64,000 nt of DNA, taken from NCBI GenBank assembly GCA_031261325.1, contig JAISKH010000067.1, positions 59,171-123,170 of the forward strand. The letters are read 5' to 3'. This document shows positions 1 through 7,492 of this stretch, one piece after another; within the stretch, counting starts at the first letter, position 1, and the number at the start of each line of letters is the position of its first letter. This DNA is from Oscillospiraceae bacterium (GTDB taxonomy: Bacteria > Bacillota > Clostridia > Oscillospirales > Oscillospiraceae). The notes beneath the pieces were generated by a model. The model searched no databases, was not told the DNA's origin, and saw only the letters and a program-made list of their open reading frames with translations. A program made the position numbers and the translations under genes.

Positions 1-832
1 AATGGAGACAGGGCTTCAGCTTGCCGTCGCTCGTGACGCGAACGCGGTTGCAGTCGGGGCAGAAGTGCGACGAGATTGGCGAGATTAGCCCGACGGTTCC
101 CGTCGCGCCCGGCAGACGGTACAGCCGCGCAACGCCGTCAAGTCCTACTGGCGCAAGCTCCGTCACGGCGCGGAGGACGGCGGAATTTTCAAGGAAACGC
201 TCGCTTGCCCATTCGGCGGCTTCGCCTATCGGCATCATCTCGATGAAGCGAACGTGAAGCTCGCCGCGCGTTTCGGTTCCGCGCGTTAGCTCTACAAGTT
301 TGCGGATTTCCGCTTCGTTCACGCCGCTGATTAGAACGGTGTTGATTTTAATGTCGGCGAACCCCGCCGCGCGCGCCGCTTCTATGCCGTCCAGCGCGGT
401 TTTCAATTCGCCGCCGCGCGTAAGCTTCGCGTAACGCTCGGGGTCGAGCGTGTCAAGGCTGATGTTCAGGCGCGACACGCCGCACTCGCGCAGGGCTTCG
501 GCGTAGTTCAGGCTCGCGCTCGCGCTTTTCGTCAGCAGCGTGCCGTTTGTGGTCAGGCATGTCTCGGCAATGCCCGAGGTTTGCGCGACAAGGCGGCATA
601 TATCGAGTATGCCGTGCCGCACGAGCGGCTCGCCGCCCGTTAGGCGCAGCTTTGTAATGCCAAGCTCGGCGGCAGCTTGCGCAAGCTCGCCTATTTCCTC
701 GACGGACAGAATGTCGCTGTGACTGAGCTTTTCAACGCCGCGCTCGGGCATACAGTAGACGCAGCGCAGGTTGCACAGGTCGGTGACTGACAGCCGCAGA
801 TATGTAATTTCGCGCCCGTATTGGTCTTTCAC
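1..832 (-). CDS. moaA: GTP 3',8-cyclase MoaA (3' end beyond window)
   Basis: Radical SAM enzyme for the first step of molybdenum cofactor synthesis (GTP to 3',8-cyclo-7,8-dihydro-GTP). Reading leftward from a GTG at 832, the protein has the N-terminal cluster motif CNLRCVYCMP, then LTGGEPLVR, the SLDTLDPERY region and, near the edge, the start of the C-terminal cluster motif (FCPDCNRVRVTSDG). About 277 of the usual 320-330 residues are present; the C-terminus lies outside. The GTG start is chosen because GGAGGTGCCGC precedes it directly. Its presence fits the molybdenum hydroxylase at 11.7-15.7 kb, though it stands alone here next to rpsT. The family call is very secure. Confidence 0.93.
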   Translation of the reverse strand, partial: MKDQYGREITYLRLSVTDLCNLRCVYCMPERGVEKLSHSDILSVEEIGELAQAAAELGITKLRLTGGEPLVRHGILDICRLVAQTSGIAETCLTTNGTLLTKSASASLNYAEALRECGVSRLNISLDTLDPERYAKLTRGGELKTALDGIEAARAAGFADIKINTVLISGVNEAEIRKLVELTRGTETRGELHVRFIEMMPIGEAAEWASERFLENSAVLRAVTELAPVGLDGVARLYRLPGATGTVGLISPISSHFCPDCNRVRVTSDGKLKPCLH

Positions 833-895
833 GCGGCACCTCCGTTGTGTTTAATCGGTTCGTAACATTGTATCACACAAGCGGGGTTTGGGTCA

Positions 896-926
896 AACAA
901 AAAAACCGCCACGTGTGTGACGGTTT
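896..926 (-). terminator. rho-independent terminator of rpsT
   Basis: Hairpin with arms AAACCG/CGGTTT extended by CAC/GTG, followed on the minus strand by a run of Ts. It lies directly downstream of rpsT. Confidence 0.8.
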
Positions 927-974
927 CGTGCGCTTATTGTTCGGGCGGAGGGCATTTGGCTTGAAGTAAGCCGC

Positions 975-1238
975 TTACCTCAACGCGTTGAGCTTGACGG
1001 TGAGCGCGCTCTTCTTGCGTGCGGCGTTGTTCTTGTGAATCAACCCGTGCGCCGCCGACTTGTCCACGACCTTGACGGCGGACTTATACGCGACTTCCGC
1101 GCCGGCGCGGTCCCCCGCGGCGACAGCCGTCTCGAACTTCTTAATCTGCGTTTTAAGCACGCTGCGCGCCGCGCGGTTCTTGAGGTTGAGCGCGCGCGAA
1201 ATAAGAACTCTCTTTGAAGCGGATTTAATATTAGGCAT
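975..1238 (-). CDS. rpsT: 30S ribosomal protein bS20
   Basis: Small-subunit ribosomal protein that binds 16S rRNA. The 87-residue product begins MPNIKSASKRVLIS and is rich in Lys, Arg and Ala, with the helical pattern and full length of bS20. A strong AGGAGGTGG ribosome site precedes the ATG. It is transcribed alone from its own promoter (1324-1352) and ends in a hairpin terminator. It is divergent from gpr, an arrangement common in Bacilli and Clostridia. Confidence 0.97.
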   Translation of the reverse strand: MPNIKSASKRVLISRALNLKNRAARSVLKTQIKKFETAVAAGDRAGAEVAYKSAVKVVDKSAAHGLIHKNNAARKKSALTVKLNALR

Positions 1239-1323
1239 TTACTAGCCACCTCCTCCCGCGAAAATCCAACACATAAACATGTAATGCATTTACAATTCAT
1301 GCAATTCACTAGCATGGACTGTT

Positions 1324-1352
1324 AGTTTAACACACGGTTCGGGGAAAATCAA
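1324..1352 (-). promoter_or_regulatory. sigma-A-type promoter of rpsT
   Basis: Minus strand -35 TTGATT, 17-bp spacer, -10 TAAACT. It gives an rpsT leader of about 80 nt. Confidence 0.6.
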
Positions 1353-1445
1353 GACTTTTTTCGCCGCAAACTCAATAATTTTTGTATACGCGCGGGCAAA
1401 TCCGCCGACAATAAGCAAAATTAAGCGATGCGGAGGGCTGCTTTC

Positions 1446-2348
1446 ATGCTTACAAGACGCACGGACCTCGCCGTTGAGGCGGAGGAATTATGGCGCGAGA
1501 GCGCGGGCGAGACGACGGAGCTTCGCGGCGTTCGCGCCCGTGAGCGCGCCGTGAACGGTTTTCAGGTAACGACGGTGGACATTCTGGACGGCGAGGGCGC
1601 GGCGGCGCTGGGCAAGCCCGTCGGCAGTTACACGACGGTTGAGATTGACAAGCTGCTGCACCGCGAGGACGACGCTTTTACCGTCGGCGCGCGCGTGCTG
1701 GCGGACGAGCTTTCCGCGCTGCTGGACTTGCGCCCCGAGGAGACGGTGCTCGTCGCGGGGCTTGGCAACCGCGCGATTACGGCGGACGCGGTGGGACCCG
1801 CGACGGTTGGGAGCACGATGGTGACGAGCCATTTGGTGGAGCGTATGCCCGACATGTTCGGCTCTTTGCGGCGCGTCGTCGCGCTTGAGACGGGCGTTTT
1901 GGGCACGACGGGGATTGAAAGCGCGGAGGTTATCCGCGCAATAACGGACAGGGTGAAGCCCGACCGCGTGATTGTCGTGGACGCGCTGGCGGCGCGGCGG
2001 CTGGCTCGCGTATGCCGCACGGTGCAGCTGGCGGACACGGGGATTGTGCCCGGCTCGGGCGTGGGCAACGCGCGCGCCGCGATTAACCGCGAGACGCTGG
2101 GTATACCCGTAATCGCGGTCGGCGTGCCGACGGTGGTGGACGCGGCGACGCTCGCGGCGGACATTGCGGCGGAGACGGGCGCGAGCGCGGAGCTGCTGAC
2201 CGACGAGTTTCTCGGCGCTGGCATGGTCGTCACGCCGAAGGATATTGACGCGAACGTCGCGGACATCGCAAAGCTCGTCGCCTACGGGATAAATTTGGCG
2301 CTGCACCCCGAGCTGACGATTGACGACGTGACGATGTTCGTGAGTTAG
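1446..2348 (+). CDS. gpr: Germination protease (GPR)
   Basis: Aspartic-type endopeptidase that degrades small acid-soluble spore proteins during germination; made as a zymogen in the forespore. The sequence begins MLTRRTDLAVEAEEL and contains the family stretches DKLLHRED, VLVAGLGNRAITADAVGP, VPGSGVGNARAAI and MVVTPKDIDANV. The start is set at 1446 because GGAGGG at 1432-1437 is correctly spaced for it; an ATG at 1428 lies upstream of that ribosome site. The product has 300 residues, slightly shorter than Bacillus GPR. Its presence shows that the organism forms spores. Confidence 0.95.
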   Translation: MLTRRTDLAVEAEELWRESAGETTELRGVRARERAVNGFQVTTVDILDGEGAAALGKPVGSYTTVEIDKLLHREDDAFTVGARVLADELSALLDLRPEETVLVAGLGNRAITADAVGPATVGSTMVTSHLVERMPDMFGSLRRVVALETGVLGTTGIESAEVIRAITDRVKPDRVIVVDALAARRLARVCRTVQLADTGIVPGSGVGNARAAINRETLGIPVIAVGVPTVVDAATLAADIAAETGASAELLTDEFLGAGMVVTPKDIDANVADIAKLVAYGINLALHPELTIDDVTMFVS

Positions 2349-2356
2349 GTTGGTGG

Positions 2357-2998
2357 TTAGTCGCTCATTATGTTGGCGATAAACCGCGCGAACGGAAGCA
2401 TAAGTATCTCCCGAGCCAGACCAATCACGATGAACACGATGTAGCCGTTATAGAACCTGTACAGCCACTCCGCCGCCGTGTGCTTGAACACGTTGAATTG
2501 CAGAAAGCCGATTGAGCGCACGGACCATGTGGTGAAAATCGCGAGCGTCGAGACAATTATCACGAGCAGAGCTTTGAGGATTGCCTTTGCGATTTCCTCC
2601 GGCTCCTCCATATCGCCATTCTTTAACCAAATAATGAAAATCAGCAGTCCGCCGTATAGAGCCGCTGCGATAATCAGCTCGATGTAAAACCTGTTGCCGA
2701 ACTTCGTCAGTACCTCGCCTATGTAACCGTCCGCCACTTCCTCGGCGGCGGTCAAAATGACCGCGATAACTGTGAAGGCGGCGGAGTTTATAAGCGCTTT
2801 AATGCCGTAAAATAAAATGGCGAATACTTTGCCAATCGAATTTGGAGCATAACTTATTATCTTTGAAATGGCAAAGATTCCAAGCCCCATGAACAACAGA
2901 AACGCGACCGCCGCGACGACCCATGATTTAACTCCGCCTTGCCGCAGCTGCTCCAACGCCGCCAGTACGGCGAGCTTTACGAGTTCGTATAGCGCCAT
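2357..2998 (-). CDS. Polytopic membrane protein of unknown function
   Basis: No family is recognised. The 213-residue product has hydrophobic segments at about residues 25-45, 55-75, 80-95, 110-130, 140-165 and 185-205, so five or six membrane passes are likely. An acidic loop (MEEPEEIAKAI) lies between the fourth and fifth. The ribosome site GGAGGG overlaps the last codons of pyrG, whose stop is only 3 nt upstream of this start, so the two genes are almost certainly cotranscribed. The gene converges with gpr. Confidence 0.7.
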   Translation of the reverse strand: MALYELVKLAVLAALEQLRQGGVKSWVVAAVAFLLFMGLGIFAISKIISYAPNSIGKVFAILFYGIKALINSAAFTVIAVILTAAEEVADGYIGEVLTKFGNRFYIELIIAAALYGGLLIFIIWLKNGDMEEPEEIAKAILKALLVIIVSTLAIFTTWSVRSIGFLQFNVFKHTAAEWLYRFYNGYIVFIVIGLAREILMLPFARFIANIMSD

Positions 2999-3001
2999 AC
3001 G

Positions 3002-4594
3002 CTAGCCCTCCAAGGACGCTTTTATGAAGCCGTAGAACAGCGGGTGCGCGCGGTTGGGGCGGCTCTTCAGCTCGGGGTGGAACTGCACGCCGACGAACCA
3101 CGGGTGCGCGGGATATTCGGAGATTTCCACGAGATTGCCGTTCGGGGAAAGCCCCGAGAAAATCAGACCGCGCTCTTGCAGGGCTTCGCGGTAGTCGTTA
3201 TTGAACTCATAGCGGTGACGGTGACGCTCGGACACCTCCGGCTCGCCGTATAACCGCGCGGCGTGACTTTCGGGTGTGAGGACGCATTGATATTTGCCGA
3301 GGCGCATTGTGCCGCCTTTTTTTGTTATGCCGACTTGGTCGGGCATTAGGTCGATTACGGGGTATTTCGTCAACTCGTTCATCTCGGTGGAGTTCGCGCC
3401 CTCAAGCCCCGCGACGTTGCGGGCGAATTCGATGACCGCCATTTGCATACCGAGACAGATGCCGAAGAACGGGACGCGATTCTCGCGCGCGTAACGCACG
3501 GCGGTTATCATGCCCTCAATGCCGCGATTGCCGAAGCCGCCGGGGACGAGCACGCCGTTCACGCCGCTTAAGCGTTCATCGACGTTCGCGTCGGTCAGCA
3601 GCTCGCTGTCCACCCAGCGGACTTGAACCACCGCGTCGTTCTCCGTGCCCGCGTGGGACAATGCTTCGACGACGCTGAGGTATGAGTCGTGCAGCTCCGT
3701 GTACTTGCCGACTATGGCGATTTCGGTTTTGCGCTCGGCGCGGCGCGCGCGCTCCACCATGGCGCACCATTCGGTCAGGTCCGCTTCCGGCAGGTCCAGC
3801 CCGAGCTTGCGGCACACGACGCGGTCAAGCCCCTCCGCCGCCATGAGCAGCGGCACCTCATACAGCGACGGCGCGGTTATGTTTTGTATAACGCAGTCAA
3901 GCTCAACATTGCAGAAGAGCGAGATTTTCTCGCGTATGTCCTTTGTAATCGGCAGGTCGCTGCGGCAGACGAGAATGTCCGGCTGTATGCCCATGGACAG
4001 CAGTTCCTTGACGGAGTGCTGCGTGGGCTTCGTCTTAAGCTCGTCCGAGCCGGGAATGCGGACGATAAGCGGAACGTGGATAAACACGACGTTTTCGCGC
4101 CCGCGCTCCCGCGCGACCTGACGCAACGCCTCAAGATATGGCTGGCTCTCAATGTCGCCGACGGTGCCGCCGATTTCGGTTATAACGACGTCCACGTTTT
4201 CGTCGAGACTGTACAGGCGCGTTTTAATCTCGTCCGTTATGTGCGGGATAATCTGCACCGTGCGCCCTAAGTAGTCGCCCGCGCGCTCGCTGCTGAGTAC
4301 GTTCCAGTAGATTTTGCCGGAGCTGACGGAGCTGTTCTCGGTCAGGCTCTCGTCCACGAAACGCTCGTAATGCCCGAGGTCGAGGTCCGTCTCCGCGCCG
4401 TCGTCGGTTACGAACACCTCTCCGTGTTGATACGGGCTCATCGTGCCGGGGTCAACATTGAAGTAAGGGTCGAACTTTTGGATTGTCACGCGCAGTCCGC
4501 GCTGCTTCAGCAGCCGTCCGAGTGACGCGGCGCAGATGCCCTTGCCGAGACCGGACACCACTCCGCCCGTTACGAAAACATGTTTTGTAGCCAT
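3002..4594 (-). CDS. pyrG: CTP synthase
   Basis: Makes CTP from UTP, ATP and glutamine, the last step of pyrimidine nucleotide synthesis. The protein starts [19 protein letters not shown] (nucleotide-binding loop); its synthetase half spans about residues 1-265, and the glutamine amidotransferase half has the catalytic Cys in [10 protein letters not shown] and the His/Glu pair in VQFHPELKS. The 530-residue length is normal. The start is chosen from GGAGGGACAGAT just upstream. A promoter at 4682-4711 gives a leader of about 80 nt that contains a hairpin (4634-4661) without a following T-run. I do not see the GGG start typical of CTP-sensed reiterative attenuation. Confidence 0.97.
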   Translation of the reverse strand: MATKHVFVTGGVVSGLGKGICAASLGRLLKQRGLRVTIQKFDPYFNVDPGTMSPYQHGEVFVTDDGAETDLDLGHYERFVDESLTENSSVSSGKIYWNVLSSERAGDYLGRTVQIIPHITDEIKTRLYSLDENVDVVITEIGGTVGDIESQPYLEALRQVARERGRENVVFIHVPLIVRIPGSDELKTKPTQHSVKELLSMGIQPDILVCRSDLPITKDIREKISLFCNVELDCVIQNITAPSLYEVPLLMAAEGLDRVVCRKLGLDLPEADLTEWCAMVERARRAERKTEIAIVGKYTELHDSYLSVVEALSHAGTENDAVVQVRWVDSELLTDANVDERLSGVNGVLVPGGFGNRGIEGMITAVRYARENRVPFFGICLGMQMAVIEFARNVAGLEGANSTEMNELTKYPVIDLMPDQVGITKKGGTMRLGKYQCVLTPESHAARLYGEPEVSERHRHRYEFNNDYREALQERGLIFSGLSPNGNLVEISEYPAHPWFVGVQFHPELKSRPNRAHPLFYGFIKASLEG

Positions 4595-4681
4595 ATCTGT
4601 CCCTCCGTAATTTTCTTTTTTCCCCGCAAAGATTTCACGCGGGTGACTTGCGCCGCGTGAACCCGTATTCCTTAAGCTATA

Positions 4682-4711
4682 ATAATACCCCTTTTTGGCG
4701 TGTGTTGTCAA
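4682..4711 (-). promoter_or_regulatory. Promoter of pyrG
   Basis: Minus strand TTGACA, 18-bp spacer, TATTAT. The -35 box lies in a short palindrome, ATTGTCAATTGACAAT, related to the heptad repeats seen at 5.9 and 46.2 kb. Confidence 0.65.
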
Positions 4712-4729
4712 TTGACAATTTCGGCGGCT

Positions 4730-5344
4730 TCAGATTTGCATCGGGATAAAATTGACGGCGCGGTTGGTTTCCATGTTGTAGATGCCCGCGCGGAGGGTTT
4801 TGCCGTCGTCCTTGAAGCACACCGTGCGGTTGAACTGCATGTCCTCGCGTGAGCCGCACAGGTCGATGTCCATGACGCGCTGAATCGCGCGCCGCTGTTC
4901 TTCGTCCAGCGTGCCGAGCATTCCCGGGTCAACGATGCTCACGCCGTCCTCCATGGGGCGCAGAAAGCGCGGGTTCATCAGCGCGGGCAGGCGAATATCC
5001 TCCAGCTCGCACGGGGCGACGGGGCGGCTGACCCTTGAGGGCATCGGCGTCAGCTCCAGCGTTTCGCCGCGGCGCAGCGTGAATCGGATACGGTCGCCGA
5101 CGGCTTCGACGTGGCGTATCGCGGAGGTGACCTGCACCGGTCGGGCATAGCAACGCTCAAGCAGCACAAAGTCGCGCAGCTCCGGATTAAGAACGATTGC
5201 AACCGTGTAGCGTCCGGCGTAATCGGGATTGTCGCTGTTTATCTTTAACCAAACGGGATTGCCGACCGCGGCGAGAACCGCCTCAAGCTTATTCGGTAAA
5301 TTTGCGTCCGCATGTGTTTGGTACGTTATTTGCTCCTTGTACAT
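4730..5344 (-). CDS. Hypothetical protein, 204 residues
   Basis: No family is recognised. The product is soluble, with no signal peptide or membrane segment. It begins MYKEQITYQTHADANL, has a central stretch rich in beta-prone residues (residues 40-110) and an acidic/Arg-containing end. The ATG has a weak GGAG 11 nt upstream. It appears monocistronic, with a promoter at 5516-5543 and an AT-rich leader of about 165 nt. The leader could encode a 23-residue peptide (MSRQCQAKIAKLQEKERK...) but shows no ribosome site for it. Confidence 0.65.
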   Translation of the reverse strand: MYKEQITYQTHADANLPNKLEAVLAAVGNPVWLKINSDNPDYAGRYTVAIVLNPELRDFVLLERCYARPVQVTSAIRHVEAVGDRIRFTLRRGETLELTPMPSRVSRPVAPCELEDIRLPALMNPRFLRPMEDGVSIVDPGMLGTLDEEQRRAIQRVMDIDLCGSREDMQFNRTVCFKDDGKTLRAGIYNMETNRAVNFIPMQI

Positions 5345-5515
5345 AACATCGCAACTCCATGTGCATTATTCATTGATTTTTTGTTATTTTTCGCTCTTTT
5401 TCTTGCAATTTAGCAATTTTCGCTTGACATTGCCTTGACATCGTAACGACTTTATGATTTATTATCAACAGGAAATGCGGGGAAGGCCGAGCCCGAAGTT
5501 TCTATGGTTGTATAT

Positions 5516-5543
5516 ATTATAACAGCCTTTGAGGATAATGCAA
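5516..5543 (-). promoter_or_regulatory. Promoter of the 204-residue hypothetical gene
   Basis: Minus strand TTGCAT, 16-bp spacer, TATAAT. Confidence 0.5.
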
Positions 5544-5620
5544 CCACAAAAGTTTGTACTTTGTCCTCTTATGTTTTTTGACAAAATCGGCTAAACTATA
5601 ATTGAGGAGTGATTGACCAG

Positions 5621-5809
5621 ATGAAGGAAAATTTCGTTGTAAAAGCAAAAAAAGACCGCTCTGTCACGATGACCATTCGCATCGAAAGTGAGACAAATGA
5701 TAACTTGGAAGATCTCGCGCGGAAAAGCAACCGCTCCCGCAACGAGCTTATCAATTTAGCATTGAAGTATGCTTTCGCTAATGTCGAATTCGTCGAAGAA
5801 AAGGAATAG
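5621..5809 (+). CDS. Small ribbon-helix-helix (CopG/Arc-like) protein
   Basis: The 62-residue product has the pattern of a ribbon-helix-helix DNA-binding domain: a short basic beta strand (SVTMTIRIES), a first helix (NDNLEDLARKS), the turn NRSRNE, and a second helix (LINLALKYAFAN). Such proteins act as dimeric repressors, often of their own gene or of a toxin partner, but no toxin gene is adjacent. The ATG at 5621 is chosen because AGGAG lies 11 nt upstream; a GTG at 5609 overlaps that site. TTGACA occurs at about 5579-5584. It ends in a strong terminator. Confidence 0.75.
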   Translation: MKENFVVKAKKDRSVTMTIRIESETNDNLEDLARKSNRSRNELINLALKYAFANVEFVEEKE

Positions 5810-5811
5810 GC

Positions 5812-5846
5812 AAAATAAATCCGCCGAAAGGCGGACTTATTTTTTA
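5812..5846 (+). terminator. Terminator of the ribbon-helix-helix gene
   Basis: Perfect CCGCC-GAAA-GGCGG core with AATAAaT/ACTTATT flanks, then TTTTT. Confidence 0.85.
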
Positions 5847-5959
5847 ATTAACAGTTAACAATTAACAATTAACAGTTAGGACGAGAGGACGCGCCAATAA
5901 AATTCGTCCGCGCAAGCGGACACATTCATTGTTAATTGTTCATTGTCAATTGTTAATTG
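5846..5959. repeat. Inverted arrays of a heptanucleotide repeat
   Basis: 5846-5878 holds tandem copies of about ATTAACA and 5924-5959 holds the complementary TGTTAAT/TGTCAAT type. The two arrays face each other around a short GC-rich hairpin (GTCCGCGCAAGCGGAC). The whole stretch can fold into one long AT-rich stem. No gene is seen in it. Confidence 0.75.
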
Positions 5960-5990
5960 AAAAAAGTCCGCCTTTTGGCGGACTTTTTTT
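5960..5990 (-). terminator. Bidirectional terminator after the 41-residue peptide gene
   Basis: A 13-bp stem AAAAAAGTCCGCC/GGCGGACTTTTTT with a TTTT loop. Both strands end in a T-run, so it can stop transcription from either side. Confidence 0.85.
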
Positions 5991-6116
5991 CTAGCAGATG
6001 TTGTTGTTCTCGCAGCCGCATTTACCGCCGCCGAATCCGCCGCATACGCACAGCAGAATCAGAATGATAATGAGCCACGAGCAGTTTCCGCCACCGAAAA
6101 AGTTGTTGTTACACAT
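5991..6116 (-). CDS. 41-residue Gly/Cys/Asn-rich hydrophobic peptide
   Basis: A very short gene with all the marks of expression: a GGAGGA ribosome site 8 nt before the ATG, an intact frame, and a strong terminator directly after the TAG. The peptide starts MCNNNFFGGGNCSWLII, has one hydrophobic segment (residues 13-25), then CGGFGGGKCGCENNN. Peptides with this plan (Gly/Asn/Cys ends around one membrane-like helix) are common in spore-forming Firmicutes; some, such as the YjcZ group, are linked to sporulation. Membership in a named family is an inference. It lies downstream of two S-layer-type genes in the same direction. Confidence 0.75.
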   Translation of the reverse strand: MCNNNFFGGGNCSWLIIILILLCVCGGFGGGKCGCENNNIC

Positions 6117-6186
6117 GAACTGTTTCCTCCAGACTGGTTTGATAAGACCGGGTACAGTTCATATTATTCCGCGGCGGCGAAAGTGT

Positions 6187-7371
6187 TCATGAGACGGCGG
6201 AATTTTTCAGATTGAGAATTATCTGCGCGACCTGCGCGCGCGTCGCGGTGCCCTGTGGCACGAGATTGCCGTCTGAGCCGTTTATTAGGTGGTTTTTAAC
6301 CGCCCATTCCATCGACGCGGTAGCGTACTCCGAAATGTTTTTCGCGTCAGGGAACGCGTTTATTGCGGTGTAAACGGGCGGCTCGGGCGCGAGCGGCACC
6401 GCCGGCTCCGTTTCCTCCTCCGGCTCGGCGCTTACGTATGGGTCATACGGGACGAATGGGTTGGGGGTTATCATTATGTCGGGGTTGGACGGCGGGGGTT
6501 GCAGCGTCTGCGTCGGGGTTGGGCTGCGGTAATTCTGATAGCGATATAGCAGCGCAGCCATTTGCTCGCGCGTTATCTCGTCGTCGGGGTGGAACGCGCC
6601 GTCGTCATAGCCGTTGACTATGCCGTTTTCCGCCGCCCAGCAGGACGCGCCGTAATAATACGCCGTGTCGTCCTTAATGTCCGCGAACTGCGACGTGAAG
6701 CGCGGGGCGGGCTTGCCGTCAAGCCTGTGCAGTACGGTTACAAACATGCCGCGCGTCATCGCGAGGTCGGGTGAGAACGTGTCATGCTCTGTGCCTGAGA
6801 ATAAGCCGTTTGTGTACACGTAGTCCACAGCCGCGTAGAACCAGCTTGTGGTGCGCACGTCGCGGAACGTCGCGTGGGGGCGGTCAACCGTGCCGTCGGT
6901 GCGGTAAAAGCCGTCCACGAGCGCGCTCGCGGCGGATATGGCTGTTACTGTCGCGGTCGTGTCCTCCACCGCGAAGTAGCGGCGGTTAGGGAGCAGGTCG
7001 CCCGTGACTTGCTCGCCTGTCGTGAGGTCGAGCACCGCGCCTGTCGCGACTGTGAGCGTCAGCGAGGCGGTCGTTGGCGTTAGGCTTGCGCCAGTTGTGA
7101 CCGTCACGGTTTGCCCCGTGGTCAGCGCGATGGCGCAGGGCGCGCCGGCGAAGTCGTAGCTCGCGGTTTCAGGCGCGCCGTAGCCGTACCGCGCGAGGGC
7201 GAGGTCTATCGCTTCCGCGAACGCATCACGCGCGGAGCTTGCCGCTTCGGTTACAACGGCGGCTTTCCATGTCTCCGTCAGGTAGCCGAGGGAAACAAGC
7301 GGGTCGGCGGGCGTGCCCGCGCCTATGAGCAGAAAGAGCGCGAGCAGAAGCAGCGCAATTCGTCGTTTCAT
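6187..7371 (-). CDS. Secreted protein with three C-terminal SLH domains
   Basis: A 394-residue exported protein. It begins MKRRIALLLLALFLLIGAG, a clear signal peptide. Residues about 30-165 form a Thr/Ala-rich region of unknown fold. Two S-layer homology domains follow (FRDVRTTSWFYAAVDYVY... and FADIKDDTAYYYGASCWA...), then a Pro/Glu-rich linker, and a third SLH domain (FPDAKNISEYATASMEWA...). SLH triplets bind pyruvylated secondary cell-wall polymers. The start is chosen from AAAGGAG upstream of ATG 7371. It is separated from the next gene upstream by a strong terminator, so it probably has its own promoter or depends on readthrough. Confidence 0.88.
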   Translation of the reverse strand: MKRRIALLLLALFLLIGAGTPADPLVSLGYLTETWKAAVVTEAASSARDAFAEAIDLALARYGYGAPETASYDFAGAPCAIALTTGQTVTVTTGASLTPTTASLTLTVATGAVLDLTTGEQVTGDLLPNRRYFAVEDTTATVTAISAASALVDGFYRTDGTVDRPHATFRDVRTTSWFYAAVDYVYTNGLFSGTEHDTFSPDLAMTRGMFVTVLHRLDGKPAPRFTSQFADIKDDTAYYYGASCWAAENGIVNGYDDGAFHPDDEITREQMAALLYRYQNYRSPTPTQTLQPPPSNPDIMITPNPFVPYDPYVSAEPEEETEPAVPLAPEPPVYTAINAFPDAKNISEYATASMEWAVKNHLINGSDGNLVPQGTATRAQVAQIILNLKNSAVS

Positions 7372-7443
7372 CGTTAAATCTCCTTTGCCGACATCATACG
7401 GCATTGCGGGGGAAAAGTCAAGTGCGGGGCGGGGTTTGGGTAT

Positions 7444-7479
7444 GAAAAGACCCCGCCCGCGCGTTAGCGCGGGCGGGGT
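7444..7479 (-). terminator. Strong terminator of the S-layer gene
   Basis: A perfect 12-bp GC stem (CCCCGCCCGCGC/GCGCGGGCGGGG) with a 4-nt loop, followed on the minus strand by TCTTTTC. Confidence 0.85.
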
Positions 7480-7492
7480 TGGTTGCTGGGGG

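Noticed and set aside
4634..4661. Attenuator in the pyrG leader
   Set aside because: The hairpin TTCACGCGG/CCGCGTGAA has no T-run after it, and the transcript does not start with a G-run as in CTP-sensing attenuation.
5579..5603. TTGACA with TATAAT as a promoter for the ribbon-helix-helix gene
   Set aside because: The spacer between the two boxes is only 13 bp, too short for a normal sigma-A promoter; only the -35 element is noted.
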